16,529 nucleotides of DNA from Candidatus Bathyarchaeota archaeon (lineage in GTDB: Archaea; Thermoproteota; Bathyarchaeia; Bathyarchaeales; Bathyarchaeaceae): contig JAOUJL010000018.1 in the NCBI GenBank assembly GCA_029883255.1, positions 1-16,529 on the forward strand, given 5' to 3'. Below the pieces are notes generated by a model. That model saw only the letters and a list, made by a program, of their open reading frames with translations, ran no database searches and was not told the DNA's origin. The translations under genes and the position numbers were made by a program. Shown here piece after piece: positions 1 through 7,966 of the stretch (position 1 is its first letter; each line of letters begins with the position of its first letter).

Positions 1-24
1 GGTGAGGATAGATTCGTCAAGGCT

Positions 25-417
25 ATGTTGATGAAAAGTTGGCTTATAGCTGTCCCAATTGCAGGCTTTATGACAGTATTTGCTTCAATATTGGGATCGC
101 AAACCGACACTATTTCCTTGCTGATTACTACAGGATTAATGATGTTAATTGCCGCAGCGAACGTGGTTTTCGTTCTGGGCCTTTTCCTTCTGAATCCAGC
201 CTTCTCTTTGAAATCAGTTAGGCTTGGATTGAACGTCTTCATAACGATTCTTGTCTCAGTCGTCCTATTTGCAGTCTCTATGTTCATTTTGATGGCGGGA
301 CATTTAGATCCATTTGATGGCATCTTATATGTACAGATATTGCAAGTCGTATTGAGCTGGTGTCTCGGAGGTGTCTTTCTGTACATTGGAAAAAGAAAAC
401 TGCATAGAATGGAATAG
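25..417 (+). CDS. Small four-helix membrane protein, unknown, possibly cut at the left edge
   Basis: The 130-residue product is almost entirely hydrophobic. Four likely membrane helices lie near residues 5-25, 31-55, 66-90 and 100-121, and a short basic tail (KRKLHR) follows. I recognise no enzyme motif and no family. I chose ATG at 25, with a weak AAGG about 3 bases before it; in-frame ATG at 31 is another option. The frame stays open to base 1 (GEDRFVKA precedes the Met), so this may be the C-terminal part of a larger protein starting outside the window. The compact all-helix layout resembles the other small membrane proteins here (2238-2468, 2483-2845, 7545-7781), but no clear sequence relation to them is visible. 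Confidence 0.6.
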   Translation: MLMKSWLIAVPIAGFMTVFASILGSQTDTISLLITTGLMMLIAAANVVFVLGLFLLNPAFSLKSVRLGLNVFITILVSVVLFAVSMFILMAGHLDPFDGILYVQILQVVLSWCLGGVFLYIGKRKLHRME

Positions 418-512
418 AACGTGTTCAAAAGCACCAGACTTATAACATTGAACCTTCCATCCCTTCGAACACACTCGGATGCGAATGCAAAATAAGCAAC
501 AAACGTAATGTT

Positions 513-743
513 GTGTTGTGTCTTGACTCTGAACTAGTAGAAAAGACACGTGAACTAGGCCTTAATCTTTCAAAAACTTTTGAGAACCACTTGAAACACT
601 TGATTAACCATTTTCAAAACGTGAATATGATAAATAACGTCGGAGACTCAATGATTGGTAGCCCGGGAGAGATTCGAACTCTCATGTCTAGCGTCTTGTT
701 ATTAGGAATTAACAGAAACATGTATTCGACTTTCCGAGTTTAA
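513..743 (+). pseudogene. Decayed CcdA/ribbon-helix-helix antitoxin-like frame
   Basis: Residues 3-34 read CLDSELVEKTRELGLNLSKT and then a helix, FENHLKHLI. This is the pattern of short archaeal CcdA-like type II antitoxins: a strand, a helix 'LVEKxxELGxNLS', and a second helix 'xFExxLKxLI'. The family's N-terminal strand normally starts several residues earlier. In this frame those codons (NKRNVV) are present at 498-512 but have no ATG, GTG or TTG; GTG at 513 is the first start. After residue 40 the frame reads GSPGEIRT, the usual translation of an antisense tRNA T arm, so the native C-terminus is lost. No toxin gene follows. I infer a decayed antitoxin joined to a tRNA-like sequence. A functional GTG-started antitoxin with a longer tail cannot be excluded. 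Confidence 0.45.
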
Positions 744-764
744 ACCCGAGTGTGGATCTAGGCT
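656..764 (-). tRNA. tRNA-like sequence: clear T arm, acceptor 3' half and encoded CCA; rest degenerate or intron-bearing
   Basis: On the minus strand a perfect T arm is visible: GAGAG, loop TTCGAAT, CTCTC (683 down to 667). It is followed by acceptor half CCGGGCT, discriminator A and an encoded CCA ending at 656. The best 5' acceptor partner I find is AGCCTAG at 764-758, which gives 6 of 7 pairs with one A-C mismatch. Between them I cannot build a normal D arm or assign an anticodon. A 9-bp hairpin (GTTTcTGTTA with TAACAAGAC) fills the anticodon/variable region and could be an intron or a long variable arm. It is either an intron-containing archaeal tRNA that I cannot fold by eye or the 3' remnant of one left by integration. 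No isotype is claimed. Confidence 0.35.
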
Positions 765-841
765 AGGGCGCCATCACTTTTCAAGTTAACGGTTCCAGAA
801 GGCATATGAGAAGGTTTCGGTTAATAATTTCATGATAAAGG

Positions 842-2197
842 TTGAAGCTTTCTTGTCGGCGGAAAGGTAAAGGTTCTCCAAGCGTCTGGTTACGTGATGT
901 TTTAAAAAACTCGAGTTTTGCGTCGGATGTAAATTACGATGAAGATTTCATCGTTGCTAAGGCTTCGAAGAGTGGCTTATGCGTGGCATGCAAAGGTTCG
1001 AAACTTCTCTGCGGCAAAACCCGATGTCCAATAATCGTTAAAGTCAACTATTTCCTGAAGAGTGTACCATTAATGCAGAGCGAAGACATCGCTGGAGCGT
1101 CACCTCCAAGCGTTTTTGTCGGGAGAATCGGTTACCCGTACGTTTATGCTGGACCATTGGTGCCACCCGTACAAGAAGACACAAGCCTTTACGATCTGCC
1201 AGAATTCTGGTTCGGAAAAACAATAGACGAGATAGTTGGTTTCCGTTCAATGCTTATCCGCGGCAAACACCACGTGCATGTCCGGAAATTCGAGGAAGCC
1301 GGAAAAATAATCGAGAAAACCCGAGAGTTGGCCTTGGCCGTCAAGCCCGTGGATGTCGAGTTAATGCTGAAAAGGAAGCCCCGGGGCTCCATAGTCCTGG
1401 ATGATGCGGTTCAACCTTTTGGGCCTTCAGCGCCGATCCGAGACCTAAGGGTTGGCAATGCTCGCTGGGACCATCACATAGAAAGTGCCTATGAAGACAC
1501 GGATTTAAAGGCTGCCGAGGCTGTTCAGGAGCTTTACACTAAAGGAGTTTTAGTCACTAAAGTTCAGAGGGCCTTCAGTGTTGGTGCCTTTGGCTTAAAG
1601 AAGAATAGGAGGCTTGTGCCAACTCGCTGGAGCATAACAGCTGTGGACAGCATACTCTCAAAAGAACTGATTAAAAAGGTGAAGACGTTTCCAGAAATAA
1701 GCGAATATCGGGTTTATGAGTCCTGCTATCTAGACAACATCTTTGAGGTTCTGATGATTCCAAGGGCATGGAGCTACGAGATCATAGAAGCATGGTATCC
1801 CGGCACTGTTTGGAATCCCGATGGCGGAGGCGTTTTCTTGTATTCAGACTGGGAAAGCTATGATGGAAGAACAACCTATGCAGAGATAGGAGGATGCTAC
1901 TATGCTGCACGGCTGGCAGTGTGCGAACAACTCGTAAAAGAGAGACGGCAAGCAACCCTAATCGTTTTGCGGGAAGCCAGACCAGGCTACATAATGCCAG
2001 TTGGTGTCTGGAATGTTAGAGAAAACGTTAGGAATGCCATGCGACAGAAACCCTTTACCTTTAACACTTTAGGAGAAGCCTTAAAATGGATCGCAAGTCG
2101 ATTCCAGATCCCGCTGCAACAATGGATAATGCGAAGTGAACTTTTGAAAAACACCCTTTTCCAAAAGAGAATCACAGATTTTCTGCAGAGAGCATAG
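842..2197 (+). CDS. nre: Nre family DNA-repair protein with PCNA-interacting tail
   Basis: The 451-residue length and sequence match the archaeal Nre (NreA/NreB) family, which is linked genetically to repair of mitomycin-type DNA damage and binds PCNA. An N-terminal Cys4 zinc site is visible as C47-x2-C50-x6-C57-x4-C62. The core carries family-like stretches such as VFVGRIGYPYVYAGPLVPP and FWFGKTIDEIVGFRSMLIRG. The last residues, Q441-K-R-I-T-D-F-L448, form a PIP box (Q-x2-h-x2-a-a), the known docking site for the sliding clamp. TTG at 842 is the start, with an AAAGG-like stretch immediately before it. It stands alone on the plus strand, about 40 bases ahead of a small membrane protein. I cannot tell NreA from NreB without alignment. 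Confidence 0.9.
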   Translation: MKLSCRRKGKGSPSVWLRDVLKNSSFASDVNYDEDFIVAKASKSGLCVACKGSKLLCGKTRCPIIVKVNYFLKSVPLMQSEDIAGASPPSVFVGRIGYPYVYAGPLVPPVQEDTSLYDLPEFWFGKTIDEIVGFRSMLIRGKHHVHVRKFEEAGKIIEKTRELALAVKPVDVELMLKRKPRGSIVLDDAVQPFGPSAPIRDLRVGNARWDHHIESAYEDTDLKAAEAVQELYTKGVLVTKVQRAFSVGAFGLKKNRRLVPTRWSITAVDSILSKELIKKVKTFPEISEYRVYESCYLDNIFEVLMIPRAWSYEIIEAWYPGTVWNPDGGGVFLYSDWESYDGRTTYAEIGGCYYAARLAVCEQLVKERRQATLIVLREARPGYIMPVGVWNVRENVRNAMRQKPFTFNTLGEALKWIASRFQIPLQQWIMRSELLKNTLFQKRITDFLQRA

Positions 2198-2237
2198 CCT
2201 GAGGAGCCGATAGTGTTATTTTTCCATTTTAAATATT

Positions 2238-2468
2238 ATGATGCGAGAGAAAGCGATGCCATATTTTACTCCTAAACAACGCTTCAAGATAGCTCTCGGA
2301 GGCTTCATGTCATTAATGGGATTCATAATCTTAGCCCTCATAGTTCTTGTAATCACAGAGACGATAGATACTGAAAACATTTTACAACCCGGATTATTGG
2401 TTGATTTCATAGTAGTTATAGGAGTTTTGGATGTTCTCGCAGGAATTCTGTTGCTTCGCTTGAAATAA
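2238..2468 (+). CDS. Small two-helix membrane protein, unknown
   Basis: The 76-residue product has a short polar N-terminus (MREKAMPYFTPKQRFK) and two predicted membrane helices: about residues 17-39 (ALGGFMSLMGFIILALIVLV) and 53-74 (LVDFIVVIGVLDVLAGILLL). It ends in a basic LRLK. No known family is recognised. The start is ATG at 2238, with another ATG directly after it; I see no convincing Shine-Dalgarno, and an AT-rich stretch (TTTTTCCATTTTAAATATT) precedes it. It lies 40 bases after nre on the same strand and converges with the minus-strand gene ending at 2483, only 14 bases away. Its last helix has the pattern G-x3-(V/I)-x-(A/S/G)-G-x-LL also seen in 2483-2845 and 7545-7781. Confidence 0.6.
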   Translation: MMREKAMPYFTPKQRFKIALGGFMSLMGFIILALIVLVITETIDTENILQPGLLVDFIVVIGVLDVLAGILLLRLK

Positions 2469-2482
2469 CCTCTTAAACTTAG

Positions 2483-2845
2483 TCACTCGCTTCCCATTAA
2501 AAGAAAGCCGCCAACAATGTTTATTATACCTACAAAGACCCACAATACGAAACCTAAATATGCCGCTTCGGGCGACATCGTCATCCAGCCCACCTGACCG
2601 GTTACTGTTACGTAGGCCAAAAGACACAGAAGCAGAAATCCAGCCGCTAATAATGAAGCACTGAAGTATGTTCCAACTTTACGTGAAATTTTGAGAACAC
2701 CGAACCTCTCCTCCTCCAAAGCTTTTTCCGTAGCCTTTTCAGCCTTTTTTTCAGGAGGAGTAACAGGTTTGGACGGGGCTCGTACCATGATCTCCTTTTT
2801 CTCTTTCTTCTTGGTCATGAAGAACGCCCACGAGATTGATTTCAC
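2483..2845 (-). CDS. Small membrane protein with charged Lys/Glu-rich N-terminus, unknown
   Basis: The product is 120 residues from GTG at 2845, or 111 from the in-frame ATG at 2818 that begins MTKKKEKKEIM. A highly charged, proline-containing head (KPVTPPEKKAEKATEKALEE) of about 50 residues comes first. Two membrane helices follow near residues 62-82 (SASLLAAGFLLLCLLAYVTV) and 95-117 (YLGFVLWVFVGIINIVGGFLLM). The layout suggests a cytoplasmic coiled or disordered head on a helical hairpin anchor. A possible TATA-like AATAAAG lies about 20 bases upstream of the GTG. The C-terminal helix shares the G-I-I-N-I-V-G-G-F-LL pattern with neighbouring small membrane proteins. I do not recognise the function. 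Confidence 0.6.
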   Translation of the reverse strand: MKSISWAFFMTKKKEKKEIMVRAPSKPVTPPEKKAEKATEKALEEERFGVLKISRKVGTYFSASLLAAGFLLLCLLAYVTVTGQVGWMTMSPEAAYLGFVLWVFVGIINIVGGFLLMGSE

Positions 2846-3027
2846 CTAAAAGTGTAAAGTCTTTATTGTTAAACTTTCCTATACGTTGAATACTTTAATT
2901 TTCCATCTGTTCCTTTACCAGCTTCGTATCTTTTGCCGTGTCTTTACATGGCTCGTTCTTCGTTCGGTATGTTTCGAGCTTTGCTTAATCTAGAAACTAT
3001 AGGTTTATATGGGAGCAATTTCGCAAG

Positions 3028-3036
3028 TTATAAATT
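3028..3036 (+). promoter_or_regulatory. TATA box for the coiled-coil gene
   Basis: TTATAAATT is centred about 29 bases upstream of the TTG start at 3061. Archaeal transcription usually starts about 25 bases after the TATA centre, so the message would be leaderless or nearly so, consistent with the lack of a strong Shine-Dalgarno. A second TATA-like TTTATAT lies at 3004-3010. Confidence 0.45.
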
Positions 3037-3060
3037 ACCCTTAGTTTTAAAATTATCGGA

Positions 3061-4710
3061 TTGGATTACAAACGGTGGGAGAGCATGCTTCAAAAAGTCA
3101 TAAAGTCTATTCTTCCGTTCTCTACTTTGTCTCAGAATCGTGTGGAACTGTTCCCAAAAGAGACTGAGAGGGCTGCGATTTTCTGTTTAGCTGAGCTGGA
3201 GAGGGCGAAGGGTGGGGGGCTTGTAATGAAGCAGCCTCCCGAAAAGTTGGTGTTTATTGCAGAGGTTTGCTATCCTTTTTGGCTGGTTACCCTAGACAAG
3301 ATGGGTCTTCTTTTTGATGGATTAAGCACCACTTCACACCCGTTAACTTATTTGACTGTACCAGACGTGCAGGTTTTTCTTGATAGTGTGAATAGAAGTT
3401 CCCGGACACGTCAAGCTTACATGGCTTTTCTCTCAGAGAATCTTAACTACTTTCAACTTTCAGGTAACGAAGAGAGAAAAGTGATAGACGGGCTCATTAC
3501 AGATCCAGAATTCCTTCACGAATTCACCTCGTATCTATCTAAAGCTACAACAATTAAAACATCCTTACCCGATATGGTGGTGGTTTCACCTACTCTAGAC
3601 GAATCCTCAATTTTCTCCATTATAGAAGAGCTTCAGAGCTTAAAATCAAAATTTGCAGAAGAAGTTGACGCCCTTTACACGAGCATGAAGTTCATCAGCG
3701 CAAAAACTGGGAACTTTGTGAAGGTGACTCGTAACGAAATAAAGGAAATCGAAGAAAAGTTCAGTAAGGAAATTGAAGAATGCGATGCTTCCATCGCGGA
3801 AAAAGTTGATGAGATACGAAGAAATTATGATGAAAAGGTGACGAAATTCTCAAAAAAGGTTCAGAAAGAGCTTCTCAACTTGCGAAAAGGAAAAATCAAG
3901 CTTGAAAAAACAAATGAACAGCTGGTTGCTGAAATTGAACACTGCGAAGCAGAGACAAAAACTCATGCAATTAACAAGGATAGTATTGGTGAGCGCAAAT
4001 GGAGGGAGGAGAGAGACAAACTCAAGAAACGACTCTCTGAAAACGAAGCAGAGATCAAAGAACTTGTCGAAAAAATAAAAGAAATCAAAGATGAAAAGAA
4101 AATAAAAATTTTCGAGCTAAAATCGGAATGCGACACCAAAATTAAGGAAGCTGCAAGGGATTTGGTGGAAATTGAGTCTTCACGAGACGCCAAAATCAGG
4201 ACCCACGAGGAGGAAATGCAAAAGCTTGAAGAGCAAACTTCCAGCATAATTGGGCAAATCGACGAATTGGCGAAGCTGAGGGAAGCATCGATAGCTGAAT
4301 TCGACAAGCTTGGCGTTCAGCAAAAACGGAAAAAACACAAACTAATTTACATGCCTTTCTACCTAGTATGCTTTCAGTTCAAATTAAGAAAGCGTTATGT
4401 GCATTTTCCACCGTCAATCGTTGACAGCATAAGTTTTTCAGTGAAATTCAAAGGAGCGTTGGGTAAGGCGAAAATTAAGCAGCTGCTTCAGCCACGTTCC
4501 AAAACAATAGTTTCGCTTCTGAACAAGTTCCCCCTTTTAATGCAGCAGAATGCCGTGTTTAACCGAGAAATGAATGAGGCTTGCGCAAAAGCTAACATAC
4601 TGCGAACAAAAAACTTACGCGAATCAATTAGAAACGGACTGGAAAGAATCAGAGAGGAAGGCTGGTTTTCAGAGAAGGAATATGGATCTTTCAGCCAAAT
4701 GTTAACGTGA
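3061..4710 (+). CDS. Large coiled-coil protein, function unknown
   Basis: The 549-residue protein has three visible parts. Residues 1-185 are mostly helical and globular (e.g. LERAKGGGLVMKQPPEKLVF, YPFWLVTLDKMGLLFDG). Residues about 190-425 are a long Lys/Glu-rich coiled coil with heptad-like spacing (FSKEIEECDASIAEKVDEI, KLKKRLSENEAEIKELVEKI). Residues about 427-549 form a compact tail starting KLIYMPFYLVCFQFKLRKRY and VHFPPSIVDSIS, followed by helices. No membrane helix, Walker motif or catalytic signature is seen, so it is more likely a structural or tethering protein than an SMC ATPase: there is no ATP-binding head. TTG at 3061 was chosen because the TATA box at 3028 fits it. It is a single-gene unit between a divergent membrane gene and a low-content gap. 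Confidence 0.75.
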   Translation: MDYKRWESMLQKVIKSILPFSTLSQNRVELFPKETERAAIFCLAELERAKGGGLVMKQPPEKLVFIAEVCYPFWLVTLDKMGLLFDGLSTTSHPLTYLTVPDVQVFLDSVNRSSRTRQAYMAFLSENLNYFQLSGNEERKVIDGLITDPEFLHEFTSYLSKATTIKTSLPDMVVVSPTLDESSIFSIIEELQSLKSKFAEEVDALYTSMKFISAKTGNFVKVTRNEIKEIEEKFSKEIEECDASIAEKVDEIRRNYDEKVTKFSKKVQKELLNLRKGKIKLEKTNEQLVAEIEHCEAETKTHAINKDSIGERKWREERDKLKKRLSENEAEIKELVEKIKEIKDEKKIKIFELKSECDTKIKEAARDLVEIESSRDAKIRTHEEEMQKLEEQTSSIIGQIDELAKLREASIAEFDKLGVQQKRKKHKLIYMPFYLVCFQFKLRKRYVHFPPSIVDSISFSVKFKGALGKAKIKQLLQPRSKTIVSLLNKFPLLMQQNAVFNREMNEACAKANILRTKNLRESIRNGLERIREEGWFSEKEYGSFSQMLT

Positions 4711-4771
4711 AACATCTGCTCAGAAAAGCTTCTCAATTGCAACTTCCAGATCTACCTTTTCTAGGTTTAAC

Positions 4772-4936
4772 GTGTTTGAGACAGCAACGTTGGTTTTGTT
4801 GGTAGGTAGTGGCATACTTATTCTTGGAGTGCTCACTAGCTACCTTTTGACTGAACAGGCTTGCTGGTTTTTTAGATCTTCTTCAGCACTTTTCTGCTCT
4901 CTAACAACTCTTGACGGCTTGGAGCTTCGCTTTTAA
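4772..4936 (+). pseudogene. Possible remnant of a one-helix membrane protein
   Basis: Within the 297-base gap between the coiled-coil gene and the 298-residue membrane gene, a GTG-started frame encodes 54 residues. It opens with a convincing membrane helix (FETATLVLLVGSGILILGVL) and then degrades into Ser/Leu-rich sequence without obvious structure. The frame is open further upstream to a TAA next to the end of the preceding gene but has no other good start, and no Shine-Dalgarno is visible. I read it as a possible decayed or truncated gene. The rest of the gap shows nothing I can name. Confidence 0.2.
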
Positions 4937-5007
4937 GTTCTTCTCCTTCACACTTTTGGGTAACATCTTGCGTCTGTCGCGCACACTTCTATTTCAACTC
5001 ATCATGT

Positions 5008-5904
5008 TCATAAGCACAGGTCAACCTTCAGATGAGTCAAGTATCCTATCAAACCGTATAATGGAACAGAAACAATCTCAGTTATGTCTCCAATTGAGAT
5101 TGGAAGATCCCCGAATGCAAAAAAGCTCAATGTAAAAAGAAAAATCAGGTATATTGCTAATGATTTGAAGTTATGGAAGTTTTCGGTTGTCTTCCATCTC
5201 AACCGTGTCCCCAGAAAAAAAGCCCCAATGAACAGTGGAGCAAACAGCAGAAGAGCATACTTCTTGTACCATGGCAAGTCTCCAGTTGTGTCTCGTGTAT
5301 CATGATAAGTCTTCCTTCTAAAGATGGAAGGCAAGTCTGGAAGGAAATTGCTGTAGAAGAAAATCAATATGCCCAAAAACATAGAGTCCAGAGCATTCTC
5401 TCGGAAGAAATAGAGATCCGCACAAACATAAAGGAGGCTTGCTGGTAAAATTATCCATTTGAACACTTTAATCATAAGGTCAACATGCTGTAAAGTTTCA
5501 CTCTTCATAGACCAAACGGCGAGTTTTGACCTAACCTTTCGATTTACGCTCTTGAAGTAGCGCAACACAGAGCCATAAAGGATGTCATACGTTAATCGCG
5601 ACAAAAAGCCATAAAACCCTTTCACTTCTTGATAGTTTAGCCTTGGCTTCAAATATGGGTAAACCTTTTCCCGAACAGAATACCCGATGAAGGGTATCCA
5701 CACAAGGAGCAAAATCTCAGTCATGGCAGTGACGTATAGTCCACCGTTCCAAGCGTAGTAAGGATTTGGAAGCTCCCCCTCTGACCCTTTGAACCATTCA
5801 CAGTATCTACGGTATTCCTGAAGGGTGTAGTAAAAGGTGATTCCCCAGATTATTGTGGCTATCAAAAGCACTGTAAAAGCCAATTTAAACTTAGATGTTT
5901 CCAT
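5008..5904 (-). CDS. Polytopic membrane protein with YdjM/DUF457-like C-terminal half
   Basis: The 298-residue protein has about seven hydrophobic segments: near residues 7-27, 56-76, 148-165, 172-188, 217-233, 246-265 and 278-291. In the C-terminal half three membrane-edge motifs occur in the order expected for YdjM/DUF457 'metal-dependent hydrolase-like' membrane proteins: P189-D190-L-P192, F-H244-N-x-K-S, and G-Y-x-x-H291-x3-D295. That assignment is inference, because the family's usual HRG-x-H is altered to FHN. The N-terminal half (to about 145) contains polar loops and basic stretches and is unfamiliar. The start is ATG at 5904, preceded by AGAGGA at a 5-6 base spacing, a good ribosome site. 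It is transcribed alone, away from the APC permease. Confidence 0.7.
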   Translation of the reverse strand: METSKFKLAFTVLLIATIIWGITFYYTLQEYRRYCEWFKGSEGELPNPYYAWNGGLYVTAMTEILLLVWIPFIGYSVREKVYPYLKPRLNYQEVKGFYGFLSRLTYDILYGSVLRYFKSVNRKVRSKLAVWSMKSETLQHVDLMIKVFKWIILPASLLYVCADLYFFRENALDSMFLGILIFFYSNFLPDLPSIFRRKTYHDTRDTTGDLPWYKKYALLLFAPLFIGAFFLGTRLRWKTTENFHNFKSLAIYLIFLFTLSFFAFGDLPISIGDITEIVSVPLYGLIGYLTHLKVDLCL

Positions 5905-6034
5905 TCTTGTCCTCTCGCGTGCGTCTTGTTCTATTTCTACTCTTCACTCAGGGCTGAGCGGTGACACCTTCCAAAGTATTTAACTCTGGCTTAAATTTAA
6001 CATTTTCATTTAAGCCACTTAACGCGTGCTCTTT

Positions 6035-7531
6035 TCAACCATGTGTAGTAGCGTTTAAGATGCCTGCTATGATGGAGATTGCACTGATAACGAGTATGAC
6101 ATAACCGGGCACATATGGAAAAATAGGTGATATGAAACCGGCTTCCGCTAAACAAGTAAGCAACGCTAGGGAAATGCCCATGCCTAAGACTGCTCCTCCC
6201 ACAGCGATCTGTAGACGATGACGTCCCATCATTCTGAGGTAATACGTCATTAGGACTATCGCCGTTAGTCCAACTCCAGATATCAGTGCACCTACGGCGT
6301 TGATGTCCCCAAGGAACGTGGGAAATACCAAAAGTGCAACGGACATGATGACCCCGGCGATGGGCGTGAAAGGGTACAATGGGGTCTTGAATGGTCTTTC
6401 CATATACGGCTTTTTCTCTCTAAGCTTTAAAAGGGAAAGATTAACCAAAGCAAAAACTATGAGCGATGCGAAGCTTGCTGCGTATCCGAGGAACTCTATG
6501 GCTTCAATTGCGCTCAAAAGCACTACGAAAAGTGAACCAGTGGTGATTGCAACGTAAGGAGTTCCGAAACGTCGATGAATCGAGAGCAAAGCTTTAGGCA
6601 GGTATCCATCTCTGCTCATTCCACGGGCGATGCTTGATTGAACCGTTAAGGATGTGCTTAGAGCGGATAAGCATGCCACCATCCCAGCAATCGCAAACAA
6701 GACTCCACCGGCATCACCCATGATTTGTTCAGCCGCAAAGTTGAGAAACGGTGCCATTGGACGAGTCTCTTCCAGTGGAACGACACCCGCAGCTACGTAA
6801 GCAATACTAACGTAGATAGGTATTATTAATAATGCCGACAAAAGTATGCCTTTAGGGACATTTCTCCCCGGGTATTTTAGGAGAGCAGCACCTGCTACAA
6901 GGGCTCTCATCCCGAAAAACATGGGAAACATGTAGACGGTAGCTGCAAAAACCCCGGACATACCTTCGGGCAGATGTTTTGGAAGAACTTCTAACGGAGT
7001 TAGTCCACGCAATATTCCGCTAGCAATGAGAATGGCGAATATTGCTATGAAAACGACAACTATTGTAGCTCCGAGTTTTTTCACTCCTTTAATGTCTGAT
7101 GCCGCGAGAACCAAGACCACTATTACAGCGATTAATGGCGTTTGAGTTGAAACAAAACTTTCAACAGTGGGCGCGACAACCGAAAAAAGATATGCGAGTT
7201 GCTGAGTGAAAACCACGGCGGCCAGTGCTGCTGCGAATACGCTGGCGAGCCATCTGAAACAGCCGGATATGAAGGCGATGAATCCGCCGTAAGCAGTCTT
7301 TATGTAAGTGTATTCACCGCCCACTTTAGGCATGGCTGCACCGAGTTCACAGTAGCTAAACATGGTTAGCAGATTTATCAGTCCGGCTAGCAAGAGAGCT
7401 AGTATTATGCTGGATCCAGCTAGATGGAAGTAGGCATAATCTAAAAGCACAAAAATTTCGAAGCCTATGGCACCGCTTAATCCCATTATTAATGCATCAC
7501 GCAATCCGAGTTCCCTTTTTGTTTTCAACAA
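6035..7531 (-). CDS. APC superfamily amino-acid permease
   Basis: The 498-residue product is a polytopic transporter with roughly 12-14 membrane helices, the usual APC size. The N-terminal family signature is clear: LGLRDALIMGLSGAIGFEIF (the glycine-rich unwound first helix) and then the loop SYCELGAAMPKVGGEYTYIK, typical of APC transporters. Further on, SIARGMSRDGYLPKALLSIH and RRFGTPYVAI give the conserved 'ARxxxxDGxLPxxxxxxxxxxxTP' segment. It probably imports or exchanges amino acids or related amines; the substrate cannot be read. Start choice: TTG at 7531 is preceded by GAGGGAG six bases upstream, whereas the nearby ATG at 7535 is in another frame. It follows the 78-residue membrane gene by 13 bases, so the two are probably co-transcribed. 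Confidence 0.9.
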   Translation of the reverse strand: MLKTKRELGLRDALIMGLSGAIGFEIFVLLDYAYFHLAGSSIILALLLAGLINLLTMFSYCELGAAMPKVGGEYTYIKTAYGGFIAFISGCFRWLASVFAAALAAVVFTQQLAYLFSVVAPTVESFVSTQTPLIAVIVVLVLAASDIKGVKKLGATIVVVFIAIFAILIASGILRGLTPLEVLPKHLPEGMSGVFAATVYMFPMFFGMRALVAGAALLKYPGRNVPKGILLSALLIIPIYVSIAYVAAGVVPLEETRPMAPFLNFAAEQIMGDAGGVLFAIAGMVACLSALSTSLTVQSSIARGMSRDGYLPKALLSIHRRFGTPYVAITTGSLFVVLLSAIEAIEFLGYAASFASLIVFALVNLSLLKLREKKPYMERPFKTPLYPFTPIAGVIMSVALLVFPTFLGDINAVGALISGVGLTAIVLMTYYLRMMGRHRLQIAVGGAVLGMGISLALLTCLAEAGFISPIFPYVPGYVILVISAISIIAGILNATTHG

Positions 7532-7544
7532 GCATAACTCCCTC

Positions 7545-7781
7545 TCAACGTGACTCTAGCCATTCCTGAACAAGGAGTAATCCGCTTATGATTGAGAAGA
7601 ACCCGAAAACGAGGAGAGTTAATAAATAAACGTAGCTGAATCTTGCCGCCGCGTTTAACCATGTTTGAACATCAAAAAAGTTGAAGTAAAGAAGACAAGC
7701 AAAGATGACTATTAACACAGCTATTATGCTTTGTACAATACCAACTATAACCGTAAGAGCTCTCCTATCTTCCATTAGCAA
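7545..7781 (-). CDS. Small two-helix membrane protein, leader gene of the APC permease operon
   Basis: The 78-residue product has two membrane helices, about residues 9-31 (LTVIVGIVQSIIAVLIVIFA) and 50-71 (YVYLLTLLVFGFFSIISGLL), and ends QEWLESR. The start is either TTG at 7781 or ATG two codons in, at 7775. An AT-rich TATA-like stretch (AATATTTATTTATTA, 7807-7821) lies about 30-40 bases upstream. The gene ends 13 bases before the permease start, and the permease Shine-Dalgarno falls in that gap, so an accessory role for the transporter is possible but not shown. The second helix has the same G-x3-I-x-S-G-x-LL pattern as the small proteins near 2.2-2.8 kb. Confidence 0.65.
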   Translation of the reverse strand: MLMEDRRALTVIVGIVQSIIAVLIVIFACLLYFNFFDVQTWLNAAARFSYVYLLTLLVFGFFSIISGLLLVQEWLESR

Positions 7782-7897
7782 ACGCCGACCAGACCCTTTT
7801 CTGTCAAGTAATAAATAAATATTGTTTTAGGTATTCACCTCAACAAATACACACCTAGTCTTCAGTAACATCAGAACGGGTTGTCAACTTTGTGATA

Positions 7898-7929
7898 GCG
7901 CGCGCGCGTTAAATATACGAAGTATCTTA
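7898..7929 (+). repeat. Alternating GC tract followed by AGTATCT (left flank of two-gene unit)
   Basis: Eleven bases of perfect GC alternation (7898-7908) sit in an otherwise AT-rich intergenic stretch. AGTATCTTA follows at 7921-7929, twelve bases after the tract. The same combination occurs in the same orientation at 10162-10184 and inverted at 10268-10286. Confidence 0.5.
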
Positions 7930-7966
7930 ATTATGCCAAAGACGTGTAGTCCAAAATGAAATTCGC

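Noticed and set aside
640..743. GSPGEIRT... as a protein domain
   Set aside because: It is the usual translation of an antisense tRNA T arm, not a conserved protein segment.
3963..4307. Ser/Leu/Ile-rich minus-strand frame of 114 codons
   Set aside because: It is the complement of the Lys/Glu-rich coiled coil; the biased composition explains the open frame.
3061..4710. SMC/Rad50-type ATPase
   Set aside because: There is a long coiled coil but no Walker A, signature or Walker B motif at either end.
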